From Oscillospiraceae bacterium (GTDB taxonomy: Bacteria > Bacillota > Clostridia > Oscillospirales > Acutalibacteraceae): a stretch of DNA of 11,638 nucleotides. The stretch is from assembly GCA_902782805.1 (NCBI GenBank), contig CACZON010000031.1, forward strand, positions 1 through 11,638. The letters are read 5' to 3'. Shown one piece after another: positions 1 through 7,019 of this stretch. The position numbers and the translations under genes were made by a program. A model generated the notes under the pieces. That model searched no databases and was not told where the DNA came from. It worked only from the letters and a program-made list of their open reading frames with translations. Each line of letters begins with the position of its first letter. The first letter of the stretch is position 1.

Positions 1-453
1 CCCTTTGGGAGCGGAATTTTCCGAACCGGGCTGTGCAGAGCCTCCCGTATTCGGCATCGTTCCGGGGCTTGAGCCTCCCGCGCCGGGCATGCTCCCGGAG
101 CCGGGATTCATGCCGCCGGGCATGTTTCCTCCGCCGAATCCGGAGCCGCCGCCCGGCATCCCGTTCGGATTGAACCCGTCCGGGAGATTCCCTGCGTCAA
201 ATCCGTCCGGGAGATTTCCCGGATCGAATCCGTCGGGAAGGCTTCCCGGATCAAATCCATCCGGAGACTCCGGCGGATTTACGTTTTCCGGCGGATTTTC
301 CTGCGATCCGCCCGGAAGCCCGTTTTCCGGGGAGCTCTCTTCTTTTTTCCACGGACCGGACGGACGGTTCATCCGGTCCGATCTGCCTTTGAAATCGTCC
401 GAGCCGCCCATGCTGAATTTCCGCTCGTGCCGGTAGTGCTTTTGCTGCTCCAT
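1..453 (-). CDS. Pro/Gly-rich repeat protein, N-terminal part (left edge)
   Basis: The frame is open for 151 codons from ATG 453 to the window edge, so the C-terminus is missing. The start is supported by AAAGGAGGG five to six bases upstream. Residues 1-40 are charged (MEQQKHYRHERKFS...), with no signal peptide and no membrane segment. From about residue 41 the protein is dominated by Pro, Gly, Asn and Ser. Four tandem 9-residue units of type DGFDPGNLP fill residues 65-100, followed by a Gly/Met/Pro stretch (GGNMPGGMNPGSGSMPG). Comparable Gly-Pro-Met linkers occur in some secreted or envelope-associated clostridial proteins, but nothing visible here fixes a family. A membrane or enzymatic domain could lie beyond the edge. 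The opposite strand is also open here, but it lacks the ribosome site, and the regular 9-residue repeat appears only in this frame. I do not recognise the protein; the coding call itself is fairly sure. Confidence 0.72.
   Translation of the reverse strand, partial: MEQQKHYRHERKFSMGGSDDFKGRSDRMNRPSGPWKKEESSPENGLPGGSQENPPENVNPPESPDGFDPGSLPDGFDPGNLPDGFDAGNLPDGFNPNGMPGGGSGFGGGNMPGGMNPGSGSMPGAGGSSPGTMPNTGGSAQPGSENSAPKG
154..261 (-). repeat. Four tandem 27-bp coding repeats (DGFDPGNLP units)
   Basis: Four consecutive 27-base units encode DGFDPGSLP, DGFDPGNLP, DGFDAGNLP and the more diverged DGFNPNGMP. The period stays exactly nine codons, with mostly third-position changes among the first three units. 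This fits a protein-level repeat kept in frame, not random low complexity. Confidence 0.85.
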
Positions 454-543
454 AGATGCCCTCCTTTCGGTAAAACGGACGCTCCGCACCGGAAAGGACG
501 CCCGCCGAAGCTGCAAAAACCCATTGGGCCCCTTTGGAAGGCC

Positions 544-579
544 CCGGCGCGCCGTTTTTCCGGACGCGCCCGGTTTTTT
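544..579 (+). terminator. GC-rich hairpin with T6 tract, plus orientation
   Basis: Arms 544-554 (CCGGCGCGCCG) and 561-573 (CGGACGCGCCCGG) can form about 11 pairs with two single-base bulges around a T-rich loop. TTTTTT follows at 574-579. This is terminator architecture for plus-strand transcription. No plus-strand gene precedes it, and it lies in the leader of the minus-strand repeat protein, so its role is unclear. Confidence 0.45.
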
Positions 580-743
580 GCTGCTTTTTTCTCTTTGAGT
601 CAGTATAATCGCAAACTATTAAAAGAACATCTGAACTTCCTGTGATTTTTCCGTGATGTTTCCCGGGAATCCGTTTCGTTCTTTCCGGGCGATTTCAAAA
701 AGATTCAGCGCGTTTTGAAATTCTGCTTCTTTTTCACAAAAAA

Positions 744-786
744 ATCACCGGAACCCTTCGGCTACGACCGATCGGGTTCCGATGAT
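744..786 (-). terminator. Terminator-like hairpin, minus orientation
   Basis: CGGAACCC at 749-756 pairs with GGGTTCCG at 774-781 (8 bp, 17-base loop). Outer ATCA/TGAT pairing (744-747 with 783-786) extends it past a mismatch. Read on the minus strand the stem is followed by a run of seven T, as in an intrinsic terminator. No minus-strand gene ends here. It might insulate the repeat protein from antisense transcription or be a remnant. Confidence 0.35.
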
Positions 787-994
787 CTTTTCATGGATTC
801 AATTTTGTTATTGTATATTTTTTCCTGTATTTCTTTTTCATTTTGAAAGGCCTGTAATTTCTGTTTTCAAAAAAAGCAACTTGTTTTTTGGAATTCGAGA
901 ACGGCCGGTTTTTCCGATTTTCTGCTCCCGACTTTTTTGTGCAGAAAGATCGACAATTTCAGCGCTTTCGTTCATTGTTTGTTCATTTTTTGCC

Positions 995-1023
995 TTGTTA
1001 TCCTCGGGGCGGTATGCTATACT
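995..1023 (+). promoter_or_regulatory. Promoter of the permease-phosphoribosyltransferase unit
   Basis: TTGTTA at 995-1000 and TATACT at 1018-1023 are 17 bases apart, and the -10 is preceded by TGC, an extended -10 element. Transcription would start near 1030, leaving a leader of only about 20 bases before ATG 1053. There is therefore no room for a purine riboswitch between this promoter and the gene. Confidence 0.6.
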
Positions 1024-1052
1024 TTATGTATCATTTTGTTAGGAGGCTTTCT

Positions 1053-2204
1053 ATGGATTTCCTCAGCCAATTAGGACCCTTTTTACTCGCGGTTGTAGCC
1101 GTTATCATCAACGGCGTTCCGCAGCTCCTCTACGCGCAGGCGCGCGGATTCGCGCTCAAGCCTGCCGGCTTCGCCTATCTGATCGGCGCGATCGGCAATA
1201 CGCTGACCGGCTCGGTCACCCCGATTTCCGGCCAGGCGGAGACCATCACCGTTGCCAGCGTTAAGAAAAACCTGCGCAACAACGTAAGCTCGATCCTGCT
1301 TGCCGCGCTGATCATGATCATCCTCGGCCTGTGCGGCGGCGTTTCGATGATCGCTGATTTTGCCGGTCCGGCCGTTCTCTACGGCATGATGGCGGGCGTC
1401 GGCCTGATCCTCGCGGGCGTATCCTGGGATATGTTCGGCCAGGAAAAGCGCATCACGATCGTTTCCGTTGTTGCCGCGATCGCGACCTACGCGGTCTGCA
1501 CGATCACCGGCAGCGCCAACAGCGTTGTCTGGACGATCTTCGTTTCCGTCGTTGTTTCGACCGCCGACTTCCTCTTCCTGCAGAAACGCCGCGTCGACCT
1601 CTCCACCGTTGTGGAAGAAGGCCGCGAGCTGATCGAAAACAGCACCGAATGGCGCTTCTGGAAGAAGGAATACTGGTCTGACTTCAAGTTTATCAAGCCA
1701 ACCCTCAATATCGCCGTGATCCTCGGCGCGCTGAGCCTCGTGATGCTCAACATCGGCGCCAACATCTCCTTCGGCGGCATTACGGCTTCCATCGCCGGAA
1801 CGACCCAGAACTACGACCACCTCTCCATCATCAACTCCCTCGCCGACGTTCCCTCCGCGCTCTTCGGCGGCCCGCCGATCGAAGCGATCATCTCCGGTAC
1901 CGCCGGCGCTCCCTGGCCGGTACTCTGCGGCATCGTCTTCATGCTGGTCTGCGGCATTCTCGTTCTGACCGGTCTTGTCAGCCGTCTCGGCAAATATCTC
2001 CCGGCGCAGAGCATCGCGGGCTTCCTGCTCGTCATCGGCTTCGCGCTGACCTTCGTTCCGAACCTCCAGGCTGTTGTCGGCTGCGAATTTGCAGTTGCCG
2101 GTTTCATGGCGCTCGGCGTAACCGCATGGTCGAAGAACCCGTTCCTCGGAATGGTCATCGGCGTACTCGTTCGTTTCTTCGGTCAGTACGTCGGCCTCGT
2201 TTAA
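1053..2204 (+). CDS. NCS2-family nucleobase permease (putative)
   Basis: A 383-residue, strongly hydrophobic protein with roughly ten or more membrane segments, starting at MDFLSQLGPFLLAVV. The start is chosen at ATG 1053 because AGGAGG lies seven to eight bases upstream, although the frame is open further back into T-rich non-coding sequence. The order of hydrophobic blocks, a polar loop at about residues 178-210 and Gly/Ala-rich half-helix-like segments (SLADVPSALFGGPPIEAIIS around 267-286) resemble xanthine/uracil and AzgA-like permeases. At 383 residues it is shorter than the usual 420-450. NCS2 proteins import purines or pyrimidines with protons or sodium across the cytoplasmic membrane. 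The phosphoribosyltransferase 10 bases downstream supports a nucleobase substrate, but which base cannot be read from sequence. The family call is moderately sure, the substrate open. Confidence 0.72.
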   Translation: MDFLSQLGPFLLAVVAVIINGVPQLLYAQARGFALKPAGFAYLIGAIGNTLTGSVTPISGQAETITVASVKKNLRNNVSSILLAALIMIILGLCGGVSMIADFAGPAVLYGMMAGVGLILAGVSWDMFGQEKRITIVSVVAAIATYAVCTITGSANSVVWTIFVSVVVSTADFLFLQKRRVDLSTVVEEGRELIENSTEWRFWKKEYWSDFKFIKPTLNIAVILGALSLVMLNIGANISFGGITASIAGTTQNYDHLSIINSLADVPSALFGGPPIEAIISGTAGAPWPVLCGIVFMLVCGILVLTGLVSRLGKYLPAQSIAGFLLVIGFALTFVPNLQAVVGCEFAVAGFMALGVTAWSKNPFLGMVIGVLVRFFGQYVGLV

Positions 2205-2214
2205 GGAGCGGAGT

Positions 2215-2790
2215 ATGCAGAACTGGTCTGATACCTATACGGTTCATCTCTCCCCCGATTTTTCCGTGGAGCTTCCGCTGCTCGATATCGGCGACGGATT
2301 CTGTATCTATTCCTTCGATATGACCGGCGAAGCCCGCTGGAACCGCGAGGCCGCCGCTTCGCTTCGGGAAAAGCTCTCCACCTACGATTTTGACGGCTTC
2401 GTTACCGTTCAGACGAAATCCTGCGGCCTGACCCAGGCGATCTGCACCGAATTCGGCTGCGACGAATATCTCGAGCTGCGCAAAAGCCGCAAAGCGTTCA
2501 TGATCGATCCGGTCGGCGTGGAAGTGACCTCGATCACGACCCACGGCAAACAGGAGCTCTGGATCGGCAAGGAAAAATACGTCCGCTTCCAGGGCAAGAA
2601 GCTCTGCTTCCTCGACGACGTCGTCTCCACCGGCGGCACGATCGACGCGGCGCTGGAGCTGACGAAGAAGATCGGCGTTGAGATCGGCGTGATCGCCTGC
2701 GCATTGCTCGAAGGCGACCGCCGCGATTCCTACCGCGGGATCCCGCTCGTTTCGCTCGATTGGATCCCCCTGCCCGGAAAAATCCGCTGA
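2215..2790 (+). CDS. Adenine phosphoribosyltransferase-like protein
   Basis: A 191-residue type I phosphoribosyltransferase. The PRPP-binding signature KLCFLDDVVSTGGT lies at residues 129-142, with the two acidic residues and the STGGT loop intact. Upstream features fit the APRT branch: an ELRKSRKAF segment at about 87-95 corresponds to the RK(x)GKLP region, and TTHGKQELWI at 108-117 to the flexible-loop segment. The family transfers ribose-5-phosphate from PRPP to a free base in the cytoplasm, trapping it as a nucleotide. The start ATG 2215 follows the permease stop by 10 bases, and AAGGAG overlaps that stop, so the two genes are co-transcribed and probably translationally coupled. The pairing suggests uptake followed by salvage. 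The N-terminal 60 residues differ from textbook Apt proteins, so xanthine, guanine or an unusual base remain possible, and I give no symbol. Confidence 0.82.
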   Translation: MQNWSDTYTVHLSPDFSVELPLLDIGDGFCIYSFDMTGEARWNREAAASLREKLSTYDFDGFVTVQTKSCGLTQAICTEFGCDEYLELRKSRKAFMIDPVGVEVTSITTHGKQELWIGKEKYVRFQGKKLCFLDDVVSTGGTIDAALELTKKIGVEIGVIACALLEGDRRDSYRGIPLVSLDWIPLPGKIR

Positions 2791-2803
2791 AACTTTCAAG
2801 AAC

Positions 2804-2839
2804 AAAAAAGAAGCAGCCTGAGAAGGCTGCTTCTTTTTT
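2804..2839 (+). terminator. Rho-independent terminator after the phosphoribosyltransferase
   Basis: Perfect 15-bp inverted repeat AAAAAAGAAGCAGCC / GGCTGCTTCTTTTTT with a 6-base loop (TGAGAA), 14 bases after the stop. The A-tract and T-tract make it work in either direction, but its position assigns it to the permease unit. Confidence 0.9.
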
Positions 2840-2871
2840 ATATCTGCTGTGTATTTTTGAAATTTCGCTTG

Positions 2872-3126
2872 CCGTTATTCTTCGCGGTTGCTCTGCCGGA
2901 CATGAATTCCGAGAACAGCGCCGCGCTCGGCGCCGCGATTCTCGCGATGACGGCTGCCGGAGAATATCCGGACGTTCCCGCCGCATGCGAAAAAATCATC
3001 CGCATGAGCGAAACGGTCTATACGCCGGATCCGGAGAACGCCGCGGCATACGACCGGGTCTACTGCGTCTTCGATTCTCTCTATCCGAAACTCAAAGACA
3101 GCTTCCGGGAGATTCTCAGCCTCTGA
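2872..3126 (+). pseudogene. xylB: Xylulokinase (FGGY family) 3' remnant
   Basis: About 84 codons that read as the extreme C-terminus of a xylulokinase. LPDMNSENSAALGAAILAM matches the nucleotide-binding tail (typically ...EGPALGAAILAG), followed by YPDVPAACEKII, a PDPEN motif and YPKLKDSFREI before a normal TGA. Full FGGY xylulokinases have about 500 residues; everything before this point, including both sugar-binding and most ATP-binding elements, is absent. No ribosome site or credible start precedes it (only a TTG at 2857), and a complete terminator lies just upstream. Homology seems to begin near 2872; the exact left edge is uncertain. The enzyme would phosphorylate D-xylulose after xylose isomerase, which fits the xylosidase genes nearby. 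The remnant cannot be a working kinase. It is either a deletion scar or an assembly join. Confidence 0.75.
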
Positions 3127-3151
3127 TCCGTCAATAACCTACGAACGAGAA

Positions 3152-3187
3152 AAGCGGATGGCCGGCATGAAAGCCGGTCATCCGCTT
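3152..3187. terminator. Hairpin terminator between convergent genes
   Basis: Arms AAGCGGATGGCCGGC (3152-3166) and GCCGGTCATCCGCTT (3173-3187) form a 15-bp stem with one G-U pair and a 6-base loop. It sits between the plus-strand xylulokinase remnant and the minus-strand acetyltransferase. Neither side has a strong T tract (ATTTAT on plus, TTCTCGTT on minus beyond the stem), so it may act weakly in both directions. Confidence 0.7.
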
Positions 3188-3220
3188 ATTTATGGATTCT
3201 TATAGTCCCGGGTGCAGAAA

Positions 3221-3769
3221 TCAGTCGGAACGAAGTCTTGAATAAATACACGCGTCACAGATCCCCTGATTGTTCCGGTCCGCCTGCCGCACAGTGCCCT
3301 CATATTTCATGCCGCACCGGAGCATCACCTTTCCAGAATTCGGATTTCTCGGGTCATGACGGCACTCGATCCGGTTTGCCCCGACCTGCTCAAAGAAGAA
3401 TCCGATCACAGCTTCGAGCGCCTCGGTCATAATACCCCTGTGCCACCAGGCTCTTCCGATGCAGTATCCGATCTCGACCGACGAGATCTCTTCGGAGATC
3501 CGGACCGCCGCGATGCTTCCGATCGGCTCGCCGCCGCTTCCTTTCGGTACGATCGCCCACTGGTAATAATCGTCCTTTTCATAGGAGGAGACCCAGCTCT
3601 CGATCACCGCCCGGCTGACGCCGGCGTTTTTGTGCGCGGGCCAGGCCAGATATTTCGTGACCTCGGGATCGCTCGCCCAGTTGCGGTACATCGCCTGATC
3701 GTCTTCGGGGCGGAACCTCCTCAGAATCAGCCGTTCCGTCTCCAGGATGCGGGTTCCGCAGTGATTCAT
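3221..3769 (-). CDS. GNAT family N-acetyltransferase (RimJ/RimL type)
   Basis: A 182-residue protein beginning MNHCGTRILETERLILRRF, where ETERLILR is the typical first strand of RimJ/RimL-type acetyltransferases. The acetyl-CoA pyrophosphate loop region is at residues 103-117 (CIGRAWWHRGIMTEA, matching the R/Q-x-x-G-x-G/A position with HRGIMTEA), and NPNSGKVMLRCGMKYEG at 142-158 is the characteristic C-terminal helix and strand. It would move an acetyl group from acetyl-CoA to an amine on a protein, antibiotic or small molecule; the acceptor is unknown. The start ATG 3769 has GAGGGAG upstream; the frame is open further back but only into the neighbouring esterase gene. It is the last gene of the GH39-esterase unit, 29 bases after the esterase stop. 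Its link to sugar metabolism may be only positional. Confidence 0.88.
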   Translation of the reverse strand: MNHCGTRILETERLILRRFRPEDDQAMYRNWASDPEVTKYLAWPAHKNAGVSRAVIESWVSSYEKDDYYQWAIVPKGSGGEPIGSIAAVRISEEISSVEIGYCIGRAWWHRGIMTEALEAVIGFFFEQVGANRIECRHDPRNPNSGKVMLRCGMKYEGTVRQADRNNQGICDACIYSRLRSD

Positions 3770-3798
3770 TGCTCTCCCTCTTTTCGTCGCAATCCCGC

Positions 3799-5301
3799 TC
3801 AGCCCTGCTTTTTGACCCAGCGGTCGATAAAGTCGATACGCTCCGGATCTGTTGTCGCCCTCGCAACGACCTCGCCGCCCTTTAAATACATATGGCAGTC
3901 GTTTTCGAGTGCGTATGCAGGCCAGTAAGGAAGTCCCGGTTTGTTCGGATCTCCCTTCTTCGCAAATTCCGCCCAGTAGGAGCACATCGTATGGCCGAGC
4001 TCATAGGCCTCGTGACTTAGCTTCGGTTCCCAAAGCTCCGGTCCGAGGTTGCAGCGTCCGATCTCCTGAAGATTGTCGAATCCGTAGTAGAGCTCCGCGG
4101 AATGGGTCACGCCGAGATAGGTCCCGTCCGCTTTTTCCATCGGCTGAGCGAAGAAATACTGATAAACCGGCGCCGGATGGACTTTTTCCATGATCCGTGC
4201 AACTCTTCTCAGATTCGCGAAACCGGCGTCGCGGCCGGATTCCAGAATCGATCGGTCGATCGTATTCTCGTCGAGCGGATACAGCTTTGCGAATTCTTCG
4301 AAATCTTCTCCGAGCTGTTCGCGGATCGCCGCGATCTTTTCTTCATAGGTACCGCCCGCCATGAGGAATCTTCCCTCTTCGGTGTTGCAGCCGAACATCA
4401 CCGGGACCTTCGCGATATGTCCCGTCGTAAACGCCTCATAAGCCGGCATGGTCAGCACGTATCCGTCGATGCAGGGCGAGAACGGCATGCGGAGATCCCC
4501 GACTCTGAGACGGATCAGCGTATCCGCGTCGACCTTGCGCAGTTCTTCAATGCTGGAGCAGCCTGCGGCTTTCATAAATTGCTCACCGAACGCCTCGCAG
4601 TCTTTCAGCGAGCGTTCGCGTCCCTTCGCCGGACCGCCGGACTGAATGATCCCGCCCGCGATCAGACCGGATGTCAGAGGCGACGCCAGAAGGGAGCACA
4701 CGCTCATTCCTCCCGCGGACTGACCGTCGACCGTGATGCGGTTCGGATCGCCGCCGAACGCCGCGATATTCTCGCGCAGCCAGCGCAGCGCGGCCATCTG
4801 GTCAAGAAGGCCGTAGTTTCCGGAAACACCGTGTTTGTTTTCCGCAGACAGTTCCGGATGCGCCAGGAATCCCAGCACGCCGAGGCGGTAGTTGATCGTC
4901 ACGACGATCACCCCGCGTGAAGCCATCGGGCTTCCTTCATACAGACTGTCCTGGCTCATGCCGCCCAGGAACGCGCCGCCATGGATCCAGAAGAGAACCG
5001 GCAGGCGCTCGTCGGCGCTCTGCGCGGGCGTCCAGATGTTGAGATACAGGCAGTCCTCGCTCTGGGTACTGTTGCGGATCGCCTCATAGGCGCACTGTCC
5101 GGGAAGCTGCGGCGGGACGGTTCCGTAGGTGTCGCAGACGCGTACGCCTTCCCAGCCGTCCGGTTTCTGCGGGGCGCGCCAGCGCAGTTCGCCGACCGGA
5201 GGTTTGGCGTACGGGACTCCGCGGAATTCGGTAATCCCGTTTCGTTCGATTCCGGAAAGCATTCCGTATTTTGTTCTGACCGTTCCGATTCCTCTGTTCA
5301 T
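3799..5301 (-). CDS. Type-B carboxylesterase (alpha/beta hydrolase)
   Basis: A 500-residue type-B carboxylesterase of full length. Visible are the N-terminal FRGVPYAKPPVGELRW block (26-41), EDCLYLNIWTP (82-92), the oxyanion motif HGGAF (108-112), the nucleophile elbow GQSAGG with Ser195, Glu309 in CNTEEGRF and His400 in GVTHSAELYYGF, so the catalytic triad is complete. The family hydrolyses carboxylic esters. There is no signal peptide, so it should act in the cytoplasm. The start is placed at ATG 5301 because AGGAAAGGGGA lies just upstream; an in-frame ATG at 5325 lacks a ribosome site. It follows the GH39 gene by 39 bases, which suggests removal of acetyl or other acyl groups from xylo-oligosaccharides or plant glycosides. 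That substrate is inference, since type-B esterases are not the classic acetylxylan esterase families. Confidence 0.93.
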   Translation of the reverse strand: MNRGIGTVRTKYGMLSGIERNGITEFRGVPYAKPPVGELRWRAPQKPDGWEGVRVCDTYGTVPPQLPGQCAYEAIRNSTQSEDCLYLNIWTPAQSADERLPVLFWIHGGAFLGGMSQDSLYEGSPMASRGVIVVTINYRLGVLGFLAHPELSAENKHGVSGNYGLLDQMAALRWLRENIAAFGGDPNRITVDGQSAGGMSVCSLLASPLTSGLIAGGIIQSGGPAKGRERSLKDCEAFGEQFMKAAGCSSIEELRKVDADTLIRLRVGDLRMPFSPCIDGYVLTMPAYEAFTTGHIAKVPVMFGCNTEEGRFLMAGGTYEEKIAAIREQLGEDFEEFAKLYPLDENTIDRSILESGRDAGFANLRRVARIMEKVHPAPVYQYFFAQPMEKADGTYLGVTHSAELYYGFDNLQEIGRCNLGPELWEPKLSHEAYELGHTMCSYWAEFAKKGDPNKPGLPYWPAYALENDCHMYLKGGEVVARATTDPERIDFIDRWVKKQG

Positions 5302-5340
5302 ATTGAATCCCCTTTCCTTTATCATTCGGTGAAACCGGTT

Positions 5341-6987
5341 TTATTTTTTCTGAATCTGAATCAGAGAGATCCCGTGTACGGGAAGCGTGAAACGCAGCTC
5401 GAGCGTGCCGTTTGCAACTTCGGCATCCTCAGGCGCCGTGAGAAATTCCAGACCGGACCTTGAAAGGATCGCCGCGCGCTGACGCTCGTTCGGCCAGTCC
5501 GGCTTCCCGAGTTTCTCCCACTGCGCGCAGGGATTGGAGTGATCCGCGTCAATCCGATAATGCGTAATTCTTACCGTTCCGTTCATCGGAAGATTCTTGA
5601 GATTGAGCGTAATGTCGAACTCTTCCTTACGGTCCCAGTCGTCGTGATGGCAGTAGAGCAGCACCTCGAGCGAGTCCTCCCCGCCGCAGGTCGCCCAGCC
5701 GTCGATTTCCGGACCTTCCCGCGTTCCGTTGAGATCCTCGAACGAAAACGGATCCAGATCCCGTCCGCTTTTGAGCGCAACTCTCTGAGAACCGAGTTTC
5801 GCGTACAGCCGGAACAGGTTGAAGACCGCCTTGTCGATTCCCTGCGTGGAAAACGTCCGCGTTCCCTCGAAGCAGCGTTCCCCGTCGAACATAAACGCCC
5901 ACGCGAGCGGACGCAGATCCATCTTCTGCGTTTCGCCGAGATCGTATAAGTTCTTGTATGCCGAAGCGACATAGGACGCGTAGTACTGTGTATTGCGGAA
6001 ATTGAGATTGAAGTTGTCGTAGCGTCCGCCGGCAGCCCAAGCGTCCGGGTCGGTCTCGGACAGAACGCATTCCAGGTTCCCGTAGCCGAACTCCCGGATG
6101 ATATCGCTCTGTACTTTGACGTTTTCAAGCAGCAGCTTCACCGAGGGAATCTGCTTCTCCGCAAGCGCGTCGCTGCGGTAGAGTCCGCCTTTTGTATGGA
6201 AGGAGGTAAAATCGATCCGCGTTCCGCGGCTGCCGGAGTAATGATTGACGCCGTTTTTCACATGATCGAGAAACGCGCGCAAGAACCGGCTCGCGCTCCC
6301 GTTTGGATCGTCGCTTCCCGTCGTGGCGGGGCCGCCGAAGCGAGCGTTCGGGATTGCCGCGTGAATCGCGGCTTCGGTATAATCAAAGAGTTTGCAGTAT
6401 TCCTCGACGCTTCCGTGGAAATAGAAAATATCCGGTTCGTTCCAAAGTTCGAAATACCAGGTTTCAATTTCTCCTTCGCCGTATTTTTCGCGCAGATGAG
6501 AGACCAGTCCGAAGACAAGATCGTACCATTTTCCGTAATCCTTCGGCGGCTGGCACCATCCGAACACCTGATATTCGGAAATCGCGCCGTATCCGCGCCG
6601 GTAAGCTTTTCCGTCTGCCGCCTCGCGCGGGTCGGCGAGTGCCTGCGGCATAAATCCGAGCTCCAGAAACGGCTTGCAACCGCTTGAGAGCCATACGTCG
6701 ATCATCTGATCGATGATCTCAAAGTTCAGCTGAGGATTTCCCTGCGCGTCCTCGCGGTAGAGATTGGTTGATCCCCATTTCAGCGCAGGGCGTCCGTTGC
6801 CGTTGCAGAAGAGATGATGCGTCCGGACATAATAGGGCTTTTCAAGCGCTCCGAATTTCTTGAGCAGCTCCATTCCGGCGGGAACCAGCGTATAGTTGCA
6901 TTCGTCGTAGCCGATATAGTTCCAGGTATGATCGAGTGTCCCGATCCATTTTCCCGCGTCGACGAAAACCGGTACGGACTCCTTCAT
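5341..6987 (-). CDS. GH39 family beta-xylosidase (putative)
   Basis: A 548-residue glycoside hydrolase of GH39 type with a (beta/alpha)8 catalytic domain and a C-terminal beta domain. The acid/base Glu184 lies in ELWNEPD (180-186). The likely nucleophile is Glu311 in CVLSETDPDA, about 127 residues later, similar to the spacing in characterised GH39 xylosidases. YYVRTHHLF (52-60) and DFTSFHTKGG (259-268) are further active-site segments of the family. GH39 members mainly release xylose from the non-reducing end of xylo-oligosaccharides with retention; a few act on other glycosides. No signal peptide is present, so imported oligosaccharides would be the substrate, yet no transporter lies in the window. 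ATG 6987 has GGGGAGGA eight bases upstream. It is first in a three-gene unit behind a near-consensus promoter. The family is fairly sure, substrate xyloside likely. Confidence 0.9.
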   Translation of the reverse strand: MKESVPVFVDAGKWIGTLDHTWNYIGYDECNYTLVPAGMELLKKFGALEKPYYVRTHHLFCNGNGRPALKWGSTNLYREDAQGNPQLNFEIIDQMIDVWLSSGCKPFLELGFMPQALADPREAADGKAYRRGYGAISEYQVFGWCQPPKDYGKWYDLVFGLVSHLREKYGEGEIETWYFELWNEPDIFYFHGSVEEYCKLFDYTEAAIHAAIPNARFGGPATTGSDDPNGSASRFLRAFLDHVKNGVNHYSGSRGTRIDFTSFHTKGGLYRSDALAEKQIPSVKLLLENVKVQSDIIREFGYGNLECVLSETDPDAWAAGGRYDNFNLNFRNTQYYASYVASAYKNLYDLGETQKMDLRPLAWAFMFDGERCFEGTRTFSTQGIDKAVFNLFRLYAKLGSQRVALKSGRDLDPFSFEDLNGTREGPEIDGWATCGGEDSLEVLLYCHHDDWDRKEEFDITLNLKNLPMNGTVRITHYRIDADHSNPCAQWEKLGKPDWPNERQRAAILSRSGLEFLTAPEDAEVANGTLELRFTLPVHGISLIQIQKK

Positions 6988-7019
6988 CGGTACATTCCTC
7001 CCCGTTGATTCCTGCTTTC

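Larger units (their letters stand above)
454..994. other. Long intergenic region without a recognisable gene
   Basis: About 540 bases lie between the divergent starts of the repeat protein and the permease promoter. The part nearest 453 is GC-rich with hairpins; from about 580 it becomes T-rich. Short open frames here (for example 782-1042, very rich in Phe, Cys and Ser) have no ribosome site and look like AT-biased noise. A TATACT -10-like box on the minus strand at 602-607 could serve the repeat protein with a leader of about 140 bases, but no good -35 accompanies it. I see no tRNA, riboswitch or insertion sequence. Confidence 0.5.

Noticed and set aside
154..261. CRISPR array
   Set aside because: The units are contiguous 27-base coding repeats without spacers, in frame with an open gene.
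5..436. Plus-strand open frame rich in Pro, Gly and Ser opposite the repeat protein
   Set aside because: It has no ribosome site, and the minus-strand frame has a strong one and a longer open frame with regular 9-residue units.
782..1042. Small Phe/Cys-rich open frame before the permease
   Set aside because: T-rich composition alone explains it; no ribosome site, and it overlaps the permease promoter.
1024..1052. Purine riboswitch before the permease
   Set aside because: Only about 20-30 bases separate promoter and start, and no purine-aptamer core was seen upstream.
1083..1820. Long minus-strand open frame opposite the permease
   Set aside because: Its peptide is rich in Arg, Asp, Gly and Ala with no domain signature. 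It mirrors the high-GC codon pattern of the permease, whose membrane segments and ribosome site are convincing.
3770..3985. Longer start for the acetyltransferase
   Set aside because: The extra 72 residues lie in the 3' end of the esterase gene in another frame; ATG 3769 has the ribosome site and the family start ETERLILR.
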